From positions 1 through 64,000 of the forward strand of contig CAJFHG010000007.1 in assembly GCA_904379015.1 (NCBI GenBank): a DNA stretch of 64,000 bases. Direction: 5' to 3'. The notes beneath the pieces were generated by a model. It was not told the DNA's origin. It searched no databases and saw only the letters and a list, made by a program, of their open reading frames with translations. The stretch comes from Candidatus Paralachnospira caecorum (GTDB taxonomy: Bacteria; Bacillota; Clostridia; Lachnospirales; Lachnospiraceae). The translations under genes were made by a program, and so were the position numbers. Of the stretch, positions 54,901 to 64,000 are shown piece after piece (position 1 is the first letter of the stretch; the number at the start of each line of letters is the position of its first letter).

Positions 54901-55227
54901 ATCTGGGCGAACCAAAGCGGAATTATCACCGGCTACAGCAGTGGATTGTTCGGTCCTGACGACTACTGCACAAGAGAGCAGATGGCGACCATGATGTGGC
55001 GGATGGCGAAGGCCGCGGGCATTGATATGTCCGTCACAGCGGCTCTTGATTCCTTCCCGGATGGGGAGCAGGTCAGCGATTTCGCGCGGGAGGCTCTTTC
55101 CTGGTGCGTGGGTAATGATATCATCAGCGGAATGGGGACGGATGGAAGCCTTGATCCTCAGGGCATGACCCGGCGCGCGCACTGCGCAGTTATCATTGTC
55201 CGGTATATGGAGCTTGGAGTTGAGTAA
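51967..55227 (+). CDS. secreted SLH-anchored endonuclease/exonuclease/phosphatase-fold protein
   Basis: 1086 residues from the ATG at 51967 (AGGAGGGAGG upstream); signal peptide RALAFLLAALLMFSAVPSVF then AAD. Residues about 27-332 form an EEP phosphoesterase domain: FMSFNLRHD, DSIGFQEATNDW with the metal Glu, HFNTHLDHVA, VVTGDFNSARA, IDYIFLSKGDF and HPVSDHYGVY. Such secreted EEP enzymes cut nucleic acids, phospholipids or other phosphodiesters; GNFD-type glycan phosphatases are also possible. Three discoidin/F5-8C-like modules follow (about 382-512, 522-665, 678-828; the last two share 'NDSGExYENLFD'), then one FIVAR helix pair and three SLH repeats (900-1086). It is a cell-surface protein like the GH92 enzyme and shares its upstream element. 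Confidence 0.9.
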   Translation: MFKKHMKRALAFLLAALLMFSAVPSVFAADGSADTQKFMSFNLRHDLTSHPLMGTDVRGEHLMEIVEKYAPDSIGFQEATNDWMNYLRDAMGELGYAYAGVGRDDGQDGAQYTGDANEHTPVFYNAEKYDLLESGTFWLSETPDVVSGRDWGEACRRICTYVVLQDKETGEIYGHFNTHLDHVALDTQANGVRIILNRIDTVSEKYPDMACVVTGDFNSARADAEDPDYDPVVYNYMTSRLDDSRELAESIITDGSSWSGYQDPEAWENGQSSSSDRPAVDTDNYPIDYIFLSKGDFDVKTYTIVDDMFTFEYDGQTWHNHPVSDHYGVYCETERVDDPEEESADESNIIDLPGKTVTGSSDPSKEELLDLIGLSERDSLMSGASASSNMECAEGHSVSSVLGTEGTAQVVSSSGNVYWEITVDLGALSEIGAITYTAGDDQEAVPQNVEFLISANNSTWEKAGGTMFREAEAGSVSYILLDEAVYGRYVRMVIPDTPSGTEVANLSVYSGTEGQKKLEAVAADQYTEISGPAAVNDSGETYENLFDDNLSTKWYYSGDEVPSAIVFRTEEAVTALKYSLTTGNDHSAYSGRVPGQWTLFGSETGADGSWIVIDQQTDSDIPDGMDYMEYVVDIAEPAAYQYYMLQFDGLGTDNRIQFSEFDLYTADDGTETDGEEQTKKVDPSDMTAVSGPEPVNDSGEEYENLFDGDIDTKWYYKDETDQAAPDAIIFMTAEGVTVSSYSFTTANDSARFPGRSPSLWTLSGADSADGPWTVIDDREYTVADVNSQEFVFEIANPAEYQYYKLEFEALGTDSRLQLAEVSLYQTVSVSHADYSVVKAAAEEIPEDLDTYTAESLKRLADAVLAVDYTKAEAEQDLVNAMAEEIREAAAALEKEPEPFRLPYLDVDPVKDAWFYDAASLLYQEQIMTGYSDDAFGPADPLKRCELATILYRMAGSPEVEYAGAFPDVPEGTWYTDAVIWANQSGIITGYSSGLFGPDDYCTREQMATMMWRMAKAAGIDMSVTAALDSFPDGEQVSDFAREALSWCVGNDIISGMGTDGSLDPQGMTRRAHCAVIIVRYMELGVE

Positions 55228-55286
55228 GCTTTTGTAAAAGGTCAGATCATGACGCCGGAATCTCATACAGCGGAAACAGAAAAGAA

Positions 55287-55330
55287 AACATCCCGGTCAG
55301 GGCTGGTCAAGCTGCTGCCGGGGTGTTTTT
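55287..55330 (+). terminator. Rho-independent terminator after the SLH-EEP gene
   Basis: AACATCCCGG (55287-55296) pairs with the CCGGGGTG block ending near 55325, followed by TTTTT. Located between convergent genes. Confidence 0.8.
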
Positions 55331-55351
55331 CCTTATCCGATCGGAGGAGAA

Positions 55352-56767
55352 TCAGCAATGCCGGAATCCTGAGGCGTCTTTTGAGGAGAAGGAAGAATGA
55401 TGCCCGGAAGACGGCCTGAGTTCCCTCAACAAGATGACGGCAGAATATACGGCGGTCAGGATTTCCGCGGCCGGCAGAGATGCCCAGGCGCCCGGAAGTC
55501 CCGCAATGCGGGAAAACAGAAAGGCCAGAGGCAGAACAATTACAAGCTGCCGCAACAGGGTGACGCTGAGGCTGAGAAGTCCCTTGCCCACGGATTCAAA
55601 TACGGCTGAGGTGATCAGGCTCAGGGCGGAGGGGACAAAGCCGACGCTGATGATGCGCAGGGCTGTTTCTCCCATAGACAGCATTTCCGGGTCGGAATTG
55701 AAAATCTTCAGGACCGGGACCGGAATGAGCTGGGACAGGAGAAGCCCCGCCGCCATAATGACTGCGGAGATCAGGAGGGAAAGCCGGACGGCTTCCGATT
55801 CCCGTTTCCGGTCTCCCGCGCCGTAGTTGAAGGCGATGACCGGACGGATCCCCTGTACGAGACCGTTGACCGGCATATAGACGAAGGTCTGGAGCTTGTA
55901 ATAGACGCCGAAGACCGTGACTGCCATCCGGGCGAAGCCGGAAAGGATCCAGTTCATGCCGGCAACCAGCACGGAAGGGAGCGCCATGATCATGCTGGAG
56001 GGGATGGCCACGCTGTAGATCTGCTTCAGGACAGATCCGGTCAGCCGGCCCCGCCGCAGGCGCCTGAGGGGAAGGCCGGCTTTGCCCCGGGCCACCAGGA
56101 GAACGCCGAGGGAGCCGGAGACGATCTGGCCGATCACGGTGGCGGCGGCGGCCCCGGCGACGCCCATGGCAGGGCAGCCGAAAAGGCCGAAGATCATGAT
56201 GGGATCCAGGATCACATTGATCACGCAGCCGATTCCTACCATCACCAGGGGCGCCGCCATATGGCCGGTGGCCTGAAGGATCTTTTCGGCGGTGATATGG
56301 AACAGCTGGCCGAAGGAAAAGATCATGACAATGTAGCCGTAGGAGTAGCACATGGAGCGGACGGCCGGATCCTCCGTGTACATGCTGACGAAGGCGGGGA
56401 TGAACAGACAGGAGAGTCCCGCCAGGATGATGTAGTGGAAGAGGGTCAGGATCATGCCGACGGCAGGGGCGTCATGGGCGGCCTCCGTGTTTCCGGCTCC
56501 CATATTCCGGGCGATGTAGGAGTTCAGTCCCACGCCCGCGCCTACGGCCAGGGCCAGGGAAAGGTTCTGGATCGGAAAAATAATAGAAACGGCCGAGAGG
56601 GCGTCGCTGCTTAAACGGGCCACGAATATGCTGTCCACAATGTTGTAGAGGGACTGGATCAGCATGGAGATCATGGGCGGCACCGCCATTTTGATGATCA
56701 GGGGAAACATGTTTCCGGTGCCCAGGGCGGGCGGGGTTTTGTGTTTTCTGACTGCGGATGGTTTCAT
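55352..56767 (-). CDS. MATE-family multidrug efflux transporter
   Basis: 471 residues from the ATG at 56767 (AAAGGAAC upstream), twelve predicted membrane helices in two homologous halves. MATE features: PLIIKMAVPPMISMLIQSLY at the start, VDSIFVARLSSDALSAVSI, VGAGVGLNSYIARNMGAGN in half one and MPVNGLVQGIRPVIAFNYGA in half two. It couples Na+ or H+ entry to export of cationic drugs or metabolites. Single gene after a terminator. Confidence 0.93.
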   Translation of the reverse strand: MKPSAVRKHKTPPALGTGNMFPLIIKMAVPPMISMLIQSLYNIVDSIFVARLSSDALSAVSIIFPIQNLSLALAVGAGVGLNSYIARNMGAGNTEAAHDAPAVGMILTLFHYIILAGLSCLFIPAFVSMYTEDPAVRSMCYSYGYIVMIFSFGQLFHITAEKILQATGHMAAPLVMVGIGCVINVILDPIMIFGLFGCPAMGVAGAAAATVIGQIVSGSLGVLLVARGKAGLPLRRLRRGRLTGSVLKQIYSVAIPSSMIMALPSVLVAGMNWILSGFARMAVTVFGVYYKLQTFVYMPVNGLVQGIRPVIAFNYGAGDRKRESEAVRLSLLISAVIMAAGLLLSQLIPVPVLKIFNSDPEMLSMGETALRIISVGFVPSALSLITSAVFESVGKGLLSLSVTLLRQLVIVLPLAFLFSRIAGLPGAWASLPAAEILTAVYSAVILLRELRPSSGHHSSFSSKDASGFRHC

Positions 56768-56797
56768 AACAGATGTTCCTTTCTTTCTGCGCCGCAC

Positions 56798-56854
56798 AAA
56801 AAAGGCTATATATCCCTTTGTTTTGAATCAGAAAACAAAGAAAATATATAGCCT
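56798..56854 (-). terminator. Rho-independent terminator of the minus-strand gene at 56885
   Basis: AGGCTATATA (56803-56812) pairs with TATATAGCCT (56845-56854), extended by an internal CTTTGTTTT/AAAACAAAG pairing. On the minus strand the stem is followed by a T-run (complement of the A-run 56798-56803). It separates the upstream gene from the MATE gene. Confidence 0.88.
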
Positions 56855-56884
56855 CGTGAGCAAAATATGGAATGAATGTTCTGT

Positions 56885-57373
56885 TTATTTACTTTTTTTG
56901 GTCCTGCTTTCTTTTGTGTCGGCTGCCTTGTCCTTTTTTAAACGGCCCAGAAGTCTTTTTTTCTTCTTCGGGGGCGGCGCGACAATGGAGCCGCGGACAC
57001 TTTTCACGCTGGTGATGTAAATGCCGCTGACAACGACTCTCGCTTCCTGCTTGACAGGAAGGACTTCAAAGGCTTTTTCATCACACATCAGCGTCATGAT
57101 CCTGGGACCGATCTTTGCTTTTACGACGGGAACCTTTGCCCGCCTCAGATATTTCGGCGACTGATCGTATACGACTTTCGGGAAACCGGCATCCTTAAAC
57201 CTGAGACGTTTTTTGTCAATGACAAGCATGGATACAGTCTGGGCCATGGCTTCCATGACTGACTGCTGCTGGGCCTGTCTCTTCTGCATTTTGGTTCCCA
57301 GGATGTAAAGGACGGCCAGTACGGCAATGATCACCACCAGGACGATGATCACGATTTTTAACCACAGAGCCAT
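56885..57373 (-). CDS. membrane-anchored protein of unknown function
   Basis: 162 residues, AGGAGG upstream of the ATG. One N-terminal transmembrane helix (IVIIVLVVIIAVLAVLYILG) then a cytoplasmic region with a short coiled-coil stretch (KRQAQQQSVMEAMAQTVSML), a globular part (FPKVVYDQSPKYLRRAKVPV, GPRIMTLMCDEKAFEVLPVK, VVVSGIYITSVKSVRG) and a very basic tail (PPPKKKKRLLGRLKKDK). Similar proteins occur in Lachnospiraceae but I know no function. The basic tail suggests contact with nucleic acid or the membrane surface. Own terminator downstream. Confidence 0.75.
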   Translation of the reverse strand: MALWLKIVIIVLVVIIAVLAVLYILGTKMQKRQAQQQSVMEAMAQTVSMLVIDKKRLRFKDAGFPKVVYDQSPKYLRRAKVPVVKAKIGPRIMTLMCDEKAFEVLPVKQEARVVVSGIYITSVKSVRGSIVAPPPKKKKRLLGRLKKDKAADTKESRTKKSK

Positions 57374-57501
57374 AGGGGATACCTCCTGAAATTTTTTCGC
57401 GCACCTTGCATTATAACATTATTTCAGATGCCTTGCAAGCCAAACAGAGCGGAAAAACGCATAAAATATGTAAAAACTGGAAATTATTAAGAAAAAATCA
57501 A

Positions 57502-57530
57502 TTGACAGCTTGACATCGAGATGTTAAGAT
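57502..57530 (+). promoter_or_regulatory. sigma-A promoter of rpoBC
   Basis: TTGACA (57502-57507), 17-base spacer, TAAGAT (57525-57530). A second TTGACA begins at 57510 and could serve an alternative start. rplJ and rplL, which usually precede rpoB, are not found here, so rpoB has its own promoter. Confidence 0.7.
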
Positions 57531-57627
57531 GGAATGTGCACTATTGTGGTCTCATGTGCCCTGAGGCCGCGAGAACGAATAGATGATACTTGTAGTTTAT
57601 TATAAAGAAAACAGGGGTGAAACGTCA

Positions 57628-60600
57628 ATGGCAAATTGCAGAATACGGCCGGTGAAAGCCGGTAAAGGCATGAGAATGAGCTATGCGAGACAAAAAGAAG
57701 TGCTCGGAATGCCTAATCTGATCGAAATCCAGAAGGATTCCTACCAGTGGTTCCTTGATGAGGGACTGCGGGAGGTCTTTGAGGATATTTCTCCCATCGC
57801 AGACTTCGGCGGACACTTGAGTTTGGAGTTTGTCGATTTTACCTTATGTAAAGACGACGTTAAATATACCATCGAAGAGTGTAAGGAAAGAGACGCCACA
57901 TACGCGGCTCCGCTGAAGGTACGTGTCAGATTAATCAACAAGGAAACTGATGAAATCAGTGAACATGAGATCTTTATGGGTGACCTGCCTCTCATGACGG
58001 ATACAGGTTCCTTCGTGATCAACGGCGCGGAGCGGGTCATCGTCAGTCAGCTGGTACGTTCCCCTGGTATTTATTACGGTATTGCTCACGACAAAGTAGG
58101 AAAACGGCTGTTTTCCTGTACAGTGATTCCCAACAGAGGCGCATGGCTGGAATATGAGACGGATTCCAACGATGTGTTCTTTGTGCGTGTGGACAGGACA
58201 AGAAAGGTGCCGGTTACGGTGCTGATCCGCGCCCTGGGCATCGGGACCAACGCGGAGATCCGTGAGCTGTTCGGCGACGAGCCGAAGATCGAGGCAAGTA
58301 TCCTGAAGGATACGTCCGACAATTATGAGGATGGCCTTCTGGAGCTGTACAAGAAGATCCGTCCCGGCGAGCCCCTCAGCGTGGACAGTGCCGAGAGCCT
58401 TCTGAACAGCATGTTCTTCGATCCCAGAAGATACGATCTGGCGAAGGTGGGACGTTATAAATTTAATAAGAAGCTTCACTTCAAAAACAGGATCGCCGGA
58501 CATATCCTGGCAGAGGATGTGGTGAATCAGGAGACCGGAGAGATCATCGCGGAGGCGGGGACAAAGGTATCCAAGGCTCTGGCGGCGGAGATCCAGGACG
58601 CGGCGGTTCCCTATGTTTATATCGAGACAGAATCCAGGAAGGAAAAGGTCCTTTCCAATATGATGGTAGACCTTTCCAAATATGTTTCCTTTGATCCGAA
58701 GGAAGCAGGGGTTACAGAATCAGTATTCTACCCGGTGCTCAAATCTATCCTGGAAGAATATGGAGAGGCCCCGGAGGAGGAACTGAAGGAGGCCATCCAC
58801 AAGCATGTGCATGACCTGATTCCCAAGCATATCACAAAAGAAGACATCATCGCTTCCATCAATTATAATATGCATCTGGAAGACGGCATCGGCAATGATG
58901 ACGACATCGACCATCTGGGCAACAGAAGGATCCGCGCCGTGGGCGAGCTGCTTCAGAACCAGTACCGCATCGGTCTTTCCAGAATGGAGCGTGTGGTAAG
59001 AGAGCGAATGACAACCCAGGATATTGAGGGCATCACCCCTCAGTCCCTGATCAATATCAAGCCTGTGACGGCGGCGGTGAAGGAGTTCTTCGGAAGCTCC
59101 CAGCTGTCCCAGTTCATGGATCAGAACAATCCGCTGGCGGAGCTGACCCATAAACGCCGTCTTTCCGCTCTGGGCCCCGGCGGTCTGTCCAGAGACCGCG
59201 CCGGTTTCGAGGTGCGTGACGTACATTATTCCCATTATGGAAGAATGTGCCCCATTGAGACCCCCGAAGGTCCCAATATCGGTCTGATCAACTCCCTGGC
59301 AACCTACGCGAGGGTGAACCAGTACGGCTTTGTGGAGGCGCCCTACCGGGTAGTGGACAAATCTGTGGATCCGAAAAATCCGGTGGTTACAGATGAGGTG
59401 ATCTATCTGACGGCGGATGAGGAGGACAATTACATTGTCGCCCAGGCGAATGAAGCCCTCGACGAAGAAGGTCATTTCGTCAGAAACAATGTTTCCGGAC
59501 GTTTCCGTGAGGAGACTTCCGAGTTTGAGAAGAGAAAAGTCGACCTGATGGACGTTTCTCCCCGGATGGTATTCTCCGTGGCGACAGCCATGATCCCGTT
59601 CCTGGAGAACGACGACGCGAACCGCGCCCTGATGGGATCCAACATGCAGAGGCAGGCAGTGCCGCTCCTGACCACAGAGGCTCCCGTGGTGGGAACCGGC
59701 ATGGAGGGCAAGGCGGCAGTGGACTCCGGCGTCTGCGTGGTCGCGAGAAACGCGGGTGTGGTGGAGCGCTCCGCGTCCAATGAGATCATCATCCGCAATG
59801 AGAATGGCGGCCGGGATGTGTACCATCTGACCAAGTTCGTCAGAAGCAACCAGAGCAACTGCTACAACCAGAAGCCCATCGTGTACAAGGGCGATCATGT
59901 GGAAGCGGGCGAGGTCATCGCCGACGGTCCTTCCACCGACAACGGCGAGATCGCGCTGGGCAAGAACCCCCTGATCGGGTTTATGACCTGGGAAGGCTAC
60001 AACTACGAGGACGCGGTCCTGCTGAGCGAGCGCCTTGTCCAGGATGATGTATATACCTCTGTCCATATTGAGGAATATGAGGCGGAAGCGAGAGACACCA
60101 AGCTGGGGCCGGAGGAGATCACGAGAGATGTGCCCGGCGTAGGCGAGGATGCCCTCAAGGATCTGGATGAGCGGGGAATCATCCGCATCGGCGCGGAGGT
60201 CCGCGCGGGGGATATCCTGGTGGGCAAGGTGACGCCCAAGGGCGAGACCGAGCTGACCGCGGAGGAGAGACTGCTGCGCGCCATCTTCGGCGAGAAGGCG
60301 AGAGAAGTCCGCGATACTTCCCTGAAGGTGCCCCACGGCGCTTACGGCATTGTGGTGGACGCGAAGGTCTTCACCAGGGAAAATGGCGATGAGCTGTCTC
60401 CGGGCGTGAACCAGACAGTCCGCATTTACATTGCCCAGAAGAGAAAGATCTCCGTGGGCGACAAGATGGCAGGCCGCCACGGAAACAAGGGTGTTGTTTC
60501 CCGTGTGCTTCCCGTGGAGGATATGCCGTTCCTGCCCAACGGACGTCCTCTGGACATCGTGCTGAACCCTCTGGGCGTGCCTTCCCGTATGAACATCGGG

Positions 60601-61491
60601 CAGGTGCTGGAGATCCATCTGTCTCTGGCTGCGAAAGCCCTGGGCTTCAACGTATCCACTCCTGTATTTGACGGGGCGGATGAAGACGATATTATGGATA
60701 CCCTGGATCTGGCCAACGACTATGTGAACATGGAGTGGGACGAATTCAAGGATAAATATAAAGATTCTCTGAAACCGGGCGTTATGGAATTCCTGGAGGA
60801 GAACAAGGATCACAGAGAGCTGTGGAAGGGCGTTCCCATCCGGCGGGACGGCAAAGTGCGGCTCCGCGACGGCCGGACCGGCGAATATTTCGACAGTCCT
60901 GTCACAGTGGGACACATGCACTACCTGAAGCTGCATCATCTGGTAGACGACAAGATCCATGCCCGTTCCACAGGCCCTTACTCCCTGGTAACCCAGCAGC
61001 CCCTGGGCGGCAAGGCTCAGTTCGGCGGCCAGCGTTTCGGAGAGATGGAGGTATGGGCCCTGGAGGCCTACGGCGCCGCTTACACTCTGCAGGAGATCCT
61101 GACGGTAAAATCCGACGATGTGGTGGGCCGTGTAAAGACCTACGAGGCCATTATCAAGGGCGAAAATATTCCGGAGCCCGGCATCCCCGAATCCTTCAAG
61201 GTGCTTCTGAAGGAGCTTCAGTCCCTGGGACTGGATGTGCGCCTGCTGCGTGACGACAACACGGAGGTGGAGATCACCGAGAGCACGGACTACGGCAATA
61301 CGGACATCAACGCCCTGCTCAACAGCGACAGGGTATTCAACGGATATGAAGAATCCTACGGTTCAATGGGATATCAGAAGCAGGAATTCAATAACGGAGA
61401 GCTGGTAAATGTGGAATCGGAGGATGAAGGCGGAGCAGAGGATGACTACGCCGCAGATTATGAAGAAGATTCTGAAGACCTGGATGAATGA
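57628..61491 (+). CDS. rpoB: RNA polymerase beta subunit
   Basis: 1287 residues from the ATG at 57628 (AGGGGTGA upstream), the usual size in Clostridia. It begins [18 protein letters not shown] and contains the rifampicin-site region [20 protein letters not shown], then [39 protein letters not shown], and near the end [20 protein letters not shown]. The rifampicin-pocket residues look wild type (QFMDQNN, HKRR, LGPGGL). The acidic C-terminus (EDSEDLDE) is normal. rpoC follows after 20 bases in the same operon. Confidence 0.98.
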   Translation: MANCRIRPVKAGKGMRMSYARQKEVLGMPNLIEIQKDSYQWFLDEGLREVFEDISPIADFGGHLSLEFVDFTLCKDDVKYTIEECKERDATYAAPLKVRVRLINKETDEISEHEIFMGDLPLMTDTGSFVINGAERVIVSQLVRSPGIYYGIAHDKVGKRLFSCTVIPNRGAWLEYETDSNDVFFVRVDRTRKVPVTVLIRALGIGTNAEIRELFGDEPKIEASILKDTSDNYEDGLLELYKKIRPGEPLSVDSAESLLNSMFFDPRRYDLAKVGRYKFNKKLHFKNRIAGHILAEDVVNQETGEIIAEAGTKVSKALAAEIQDAAVPYVYIETESRKEKVLSNMMVDLSKYVSFDPKEAGVTESVFYPVLKSILEEYGEAPEEELKEAIHKHVHDLIPKHITKEDIIASINYNMHLEDGIGNDDDIDHLGNRRIRAVGELLQNQYRIGLSRMERVVRERMTTQDIEGITPQSLINIKPVTAAVKEFFGSSQLSQFMDQNNPLAELTHKRRLSALGPGGLSRDRAGFEVRDVHYSHYGRMCPIETPEGPNIGLINSLATYARVNQYGFVEAPYRVVDKSVDPKNPVVTDEVIYLTADEEDNYIVAQANEALDEEGHFVRNNVSGRFREETSEFEKRKVDLMDVSPRMVFSVATAMIPFLENDDANRALMGSNMQRQAVPLLTTEAPVVGTGMEGKAAVDSGVCVVARNAGVVERSASNEIIIRNENGGRDVYHLTKFVRSNQSNCYNQKPIVYKGDHVEAGEVIADGPSTDNGEIALGKNPLIGFMTWEGYNYEDAVLLSERLVQDDVYTSVHIEEYEAEARDTKLGPEEITRDVPGVGEDALKDLDERGIIRIGAEVRAGDILVGKVTPKGETELTAEERLLRAIFGEKAREVRDTSLKVPHGAYGIVVDAKVFTRENGDELSPGVNQTVRIYIAQKRKISVGDKMAGRHGNKGVVSRVLPVEDMPFLPNGRPLDIVLNPLGVPSRMNIGQVLEIHLSLAAKALGFNVSTPVFDGADEDDIMDTLDLANDYVNMEWDEFKDKYKDSLKPGVMEFLEENKDHRELWKGVPIRRDGKVRLRDGRTGEYFDSPVTVGHMHYLKLHHLVDDKIHARSTGPYSLVTQQPLGGKAQFGGQRFGEMEVWALEAYGAAYTLQEILTVKSDDVVGRVKTYEAIIKGENIPEPGIPESFKVLLKELQSLGLDVRLLRDDNTEVEITESTDYGNTDINALLNSDRVFNGYEESYGSMGYQKQEFNNGELVNVESEDEGGAEDDYAADYEEDSEDLDE

Positions 61492-61511
61492 TATAGAAGG
61501 GAGAACCACTC

Positions 61512-64000
61512 ATGCCTGAAACAACGAATGAAACTTATCAGCCGTTGGTTTTTGACGCAATCAAAATCGGCCTGGCGTCTCCGGAGAAGATCCTGGAATG
61601 GTCAAGGGGCGAAGTGAAAAAGCCGGAGACCATCAACTACAGGACCCTGAAACCGGAAAAGGACGGTCTGTTCTGCGAGCGTATTTTCGGGCCCAGCAAG
61701 GACTGGGAGTGCCACTGCGGTAAATATAAGAAAATCAGATACAAGGGCGTCATCTGCGACCGGTGCGGCGTAGAGGTGACTAAGTCCAGCGTAAGAAGAG
61801 AGCGCATGGGGCATATCGCCCTGGCGGCTCCCGTATCCCATATCTGGTATTTCAAGGGAATTCCCAGCCGGATGGGACTCATTCTGGATCTGTCCCCGAG
61901 GACCCTGGAGAAGGTGCTGTATTTCGCCTCCTACATCGTGCTCGACAAGGGAACCACAGACCTGCAGTACAAACAGGTGCTTTCTGAAAAAGAATACAGA
62001 GAGGCATATGATAAATGGGGGAACACGTTCCGCGCCGGCATGGGCGCCGAGGCGATCCAGGAGCTTTTGAAGGCGATCGATCTGGAGAAGGATTCCGCGG
62101 AGCTGAGAAAGGCGCTGAAGGAGTCCAGCGGCCAGAAGCGCGCCCGGATCATCAAGCGGCTGGAGGTTGTGGAAGCCTTCCGGTCTTCCGGAAACAAGCC
62201 GGAATGGATGATCATGGATGTGATCCCGGTCATTCCGCCGGATCTGCGCCCTATGGTCCAGCTGGACGGCGGCCGTTTCGCCACCTCTGACCTGAACGAT
62301 CTGTACAGACGGATCATCAACCGGAACAACCGTCTCGCGAGACTTCTGGAGCTGGGCGCGCCGGACATCATTGTCCGCAATGAGAAGCGTATGCTGCAGG
62401 AAGCAGTGGACGCGCTGATCGACAACGGAAGACGCGGCCGTCCTGTGACCGGCCCCGGCAACCGTCCGCTCAAATCCCTGTCAGACATGCTGAAGGGAAA
62501 ACAGGGACGGTTCCGTCAGAATCTTCTGGGAAAACGTGTGGATTATTCCGGACGTTCTGTTATCGTGGTAGGTCCGGAACTCAAGATCTACCAGTGCGGT
62601 CTGCCCAAGGAAATGGCCATCGAGCTGTTCAAGCCCTTCGTGATGAAGGAGCTGGTGGCAAACGGTACGACCCACAACATCAAGAGCGCGAAGAAAATGG
62701 TGGAGAGGCTGCAGCCCGAGGTATGGGACGTTCTGGAGGACGTGATCAAAGAGCATCCTGTCATGCTGAACCGTGCCCCTACCCTGCACAGACTGGGAAT
62801 CCAGGCATTTGAGCCGATTCTGGTAGAGGGCAAGGCCATCAAGCTGCATCCCCTGGTTTGTACCGCATTCAACGCGGACTTCGACGGCGACCAGATGGCA
62901 GTCCATCTGCCTCTTTCCGTGGAAGCTCAGGCAGAATGCCGGTTCATGCTGCTTTCACCGAACAACCTGCTGAAGCCCTCCGACGGCGGTCCCGTGGCAG
63001 TGCCTTCTCAGGATATGGTGCTTGGTATTTATTATCTGACCCAGGAGCGTCCCGGCGCCGAAGGCGAAGGTATGATCTTCAAGAGCGTCAACGAGGCAAT
63101 CCTCGCCTATGAGAATAAGGCCGTGACCCTTCATTCCCGGGTAAAGGTCCGTATGACCAGGACGATGGAAGACGGGACAGTGAAATCCGGAATCGTGGAA
63201 TCCACGGTGGGCCGTTTCCTGTTCAACGAGATCATTCCCCAGGACCTGGGCTTTGTGGACAGGAGCATTCCCGGCAATGAATTCCTCCTGGAGATCGATT
63301 TCCATGTGGGCAAAAAGGGCCTGAAGCAGATCCTGGAAAAGGTCATCGATGTCCATGGATCCATTAAGACAGCGGAGACCCTGGATGCCATCAAGGCCAT
63401 GGGATACAAGTATTCCACCAGGGCGGCCATGACCGTTTCCATTTCGGATATGACCGTGCCGGCCACGAAGAAGCAGCTGATCGCCGACGCGCAGGCGACA
63501 GTAGACCAGATCGCGAAGAATTACCGCCGCGGTCTGATCACCGAGGAAGAGCGCTATAAGGAAGTGATTGAGACCTGGAAGAAGACAGACGATATCCTGA
63601 CCCACGATCTGCTGTCCGGTCTTGACAAATACAACAACATTTACATGATGGCGGACTCCGGAGCCCGTGGTTCCGACAAGCAGATCAAGCAGCTTGCCGG
63701 CATGCGCGGACTGATGGCTGATACCACCGGCCGTACCATCGAGCTGCCTATCAAGTCCAATTTCCGTGAGGGTCTGGACGTACTGGAGTACTTCATTTCC
63801 GCCCATGGCGCCAGAAAGGGTCTGTCCGATACGGCTCTGCGTACAGCGGACTCCGGTTATCTGACAAGACGTCTGGTAGACGTGTCCCAGGATCTGATCG
63901 TCCGCGAGACGGACTGCTGCGAGGGAAAAGAGATTCCGTTCATGGAAATCCGCGCCTTCACAGACGGCCGCGAGGTGATCGAGACTCTGGAGGAGCGCCT
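61512..64000 (+). CDS. rpoC: RNA polymerase beta' subunit, 5' part (runs off the window)
   Basis: At least 829 codons with no stop before the end of the window. AGAAGGGAG precedes the ATG at 61512. The zinc ribbon is intact (ECHCGKYKK ... VICDRCG), [20 protein letters not shown] gives the lid region, and the catalytic Mg loop [12 protein letters not shown] is present at about 62873-62908. The trigger-loop and bridge-helix region begins within the window ([19 protein letters not shown]). The remaining roughly 350 residues lie beyond 64000. Confidence 0.98.
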   Translation, partial: MPETTNETYQPLVFDAIKIGLASPEKILEWSRGEVKKPETINYRTLKPEKDGLFCERIFGPSKDWECHCGKYKKIRYKGVICDRCGVEVTKSSVRRERMGHIALAAPVSHIWYFKGIPSRMGLILDLSPRTLEKVLYFASYIVLDKGTTDLQYKQVLSEKEYREAYDKWGNTFRAGMGAEAIQELLKAIDLEKDSAELRKALKESSGQKRARIIKRLEVVEAFRSSGNKPEWMIMDVIPVIPPDLRPMVQLDGGRFATSDLNDLYRRIINRNNRLARLLELGAPDIIVRNEKRMLQEAVDALIDNGRRGRPVTGPGNRPLKSLSDMLKGKQGRFRQNLLGKRVDYSGRSVIVVGPELKIYQCGLPKEMAIELFKPFVMKELVANGTTHNIKSAKKMVERLQPEVWDVLEDVIKEHPVMLNRAPTLHRLGIQAFEPILVEGKAIKLHPLVCTAFNADFDGDQMAVHLPLSVEAQAECRFMLLSPNNLLKPSDGGPVAVPSQDMVLGIYYLTQERPGAEGEGMIFKSVNEAILAYENKAVTLHSRVKVRMTRTMEDGTVKSGIVESTVGRFLFNEIIPQDLGFVDRSIPGNEFLLEIDFHVGKKGLKQILEKVIDVHGSIKTAETLDAIKAMGYKYSTRAAMTVSISDMTVPATKKQLIADAQATVDQIAKNYRRGLITEEERYKEVIETWKKTDDILTHDLLSGLDKYNNIYMMADSGARGSDKQIKQLAGMRGLMADTTGRTIELPIKSNFREGLDVLEYFISAHGARKGLSDTALRTADSGYLTRRLVDVSQDLIVRETDCCEGKEIPFMEIRAFTDGREVIETLEER

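Noticed and set aside
58720-60960. 746-codon minus-strand frame opposite rpoB
   Set aside because: rpoB is unambiguous on the plus strand; this frame is a composition artefact.

Overview
The window reads as chromosome of a Gram-positive anaerobe of the Lachnospiraceae (class Clostridia), probably from the gut. The reasons are family resemblance (an EFR1-type flavodoxin/ferredoxin, DUF4250, the DUF5716/DUF5717 pair, S-layer-homology anchored glycan enzymes with FIVAR helices), strong AGGAGG-type ribosome binding sites, sigma-A promoters and a HrcA/CIRCE site. No rRNA, tRNA, CRISPR array, insertion sequence, phage or replication origin was seen.

Layout. 1-4 kb: a redox cluster (EFR1 ferredoxin, iron alcohol dehydrogenase) followed by decayed or fused genes (two flavodoxin remnants, a RibD/hydrolase fusion) and a convergent LysR regulator. 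5-7.5 kb: a sugar epimerase plus a DUF4432 sugar-binding enzyme. 7.6-10.4 kb and 20.5-23.4 kb: stress genes (L25/Ctc, Hsp20, a DnaJ-like protein, ClpB) whose promoters are strikingly alike. 10.4-17.7 kb: a 2345-residue secreted GH92 mannosidase with SLH anchor. 17.8-24.9 kb: SPFH protein with a small ribbon-helix-helix partner, NadC, ClpB, a flavodoxin and a membrane protein. 25-28.7 kb: a wrecked branched-chain amino acid type ABC operon with two deletion junctions. 28.8-32.4 kb: polysaccharide deacetylase, RarA/MgsA, TcdA and an HD protein. 32.6-38.8 kb: a very large TPR-like protein, an Hsp70-like protein and a third helical-repeat protein, translationally joined to shikimate kinase.

The most notable region is 39.1-49.9 kb, a complete peptide natural product (RiPP) cluster on the + strand. 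It has an M50 membrane protease with a PqqD-like front end, three short precursor peptides that all end in threonine, a short-chain dehydrogenase, a B12-type radical SAM enzyme, two small paralogous proteins, a cysteine-rich protein ending in a PqqD-like fold, a methyltransferase, a class III aminotransferase, a small membrane protein and an ABC exporter. The dehydrogenase, aminotransferase and methyltransferase set together with C-terminal threonines is the logic of daptides, in which the terminal Thr is oxidatively decarboxylated, transaminated and N-methylated. The radical SAM enzyme and the two small proteins are not part of the daptide pathway as I know it, so this looks like a daptide-like system with additional chemistry.

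49.9-51.8 kb: aroE-aroD on the minus strand and a small Cys-rich protein. 51.8-55.3 kb: a second SLH-anchored secreted protein (endonuclease/exonuclease/phosphatase fold), preceded by an upstream element that is also found before the GH92 gene. 55.3-57.4 kb: a MATE transporter and a membrane-anchored protein of unknown role. 57.5-64 kb: rpoB and the 5' part of rpoC, which runs off the window. Positions of starts were chosen from visible ribosome binding sites and family alignment; function calls rest on recognised motifs only, without database searches.
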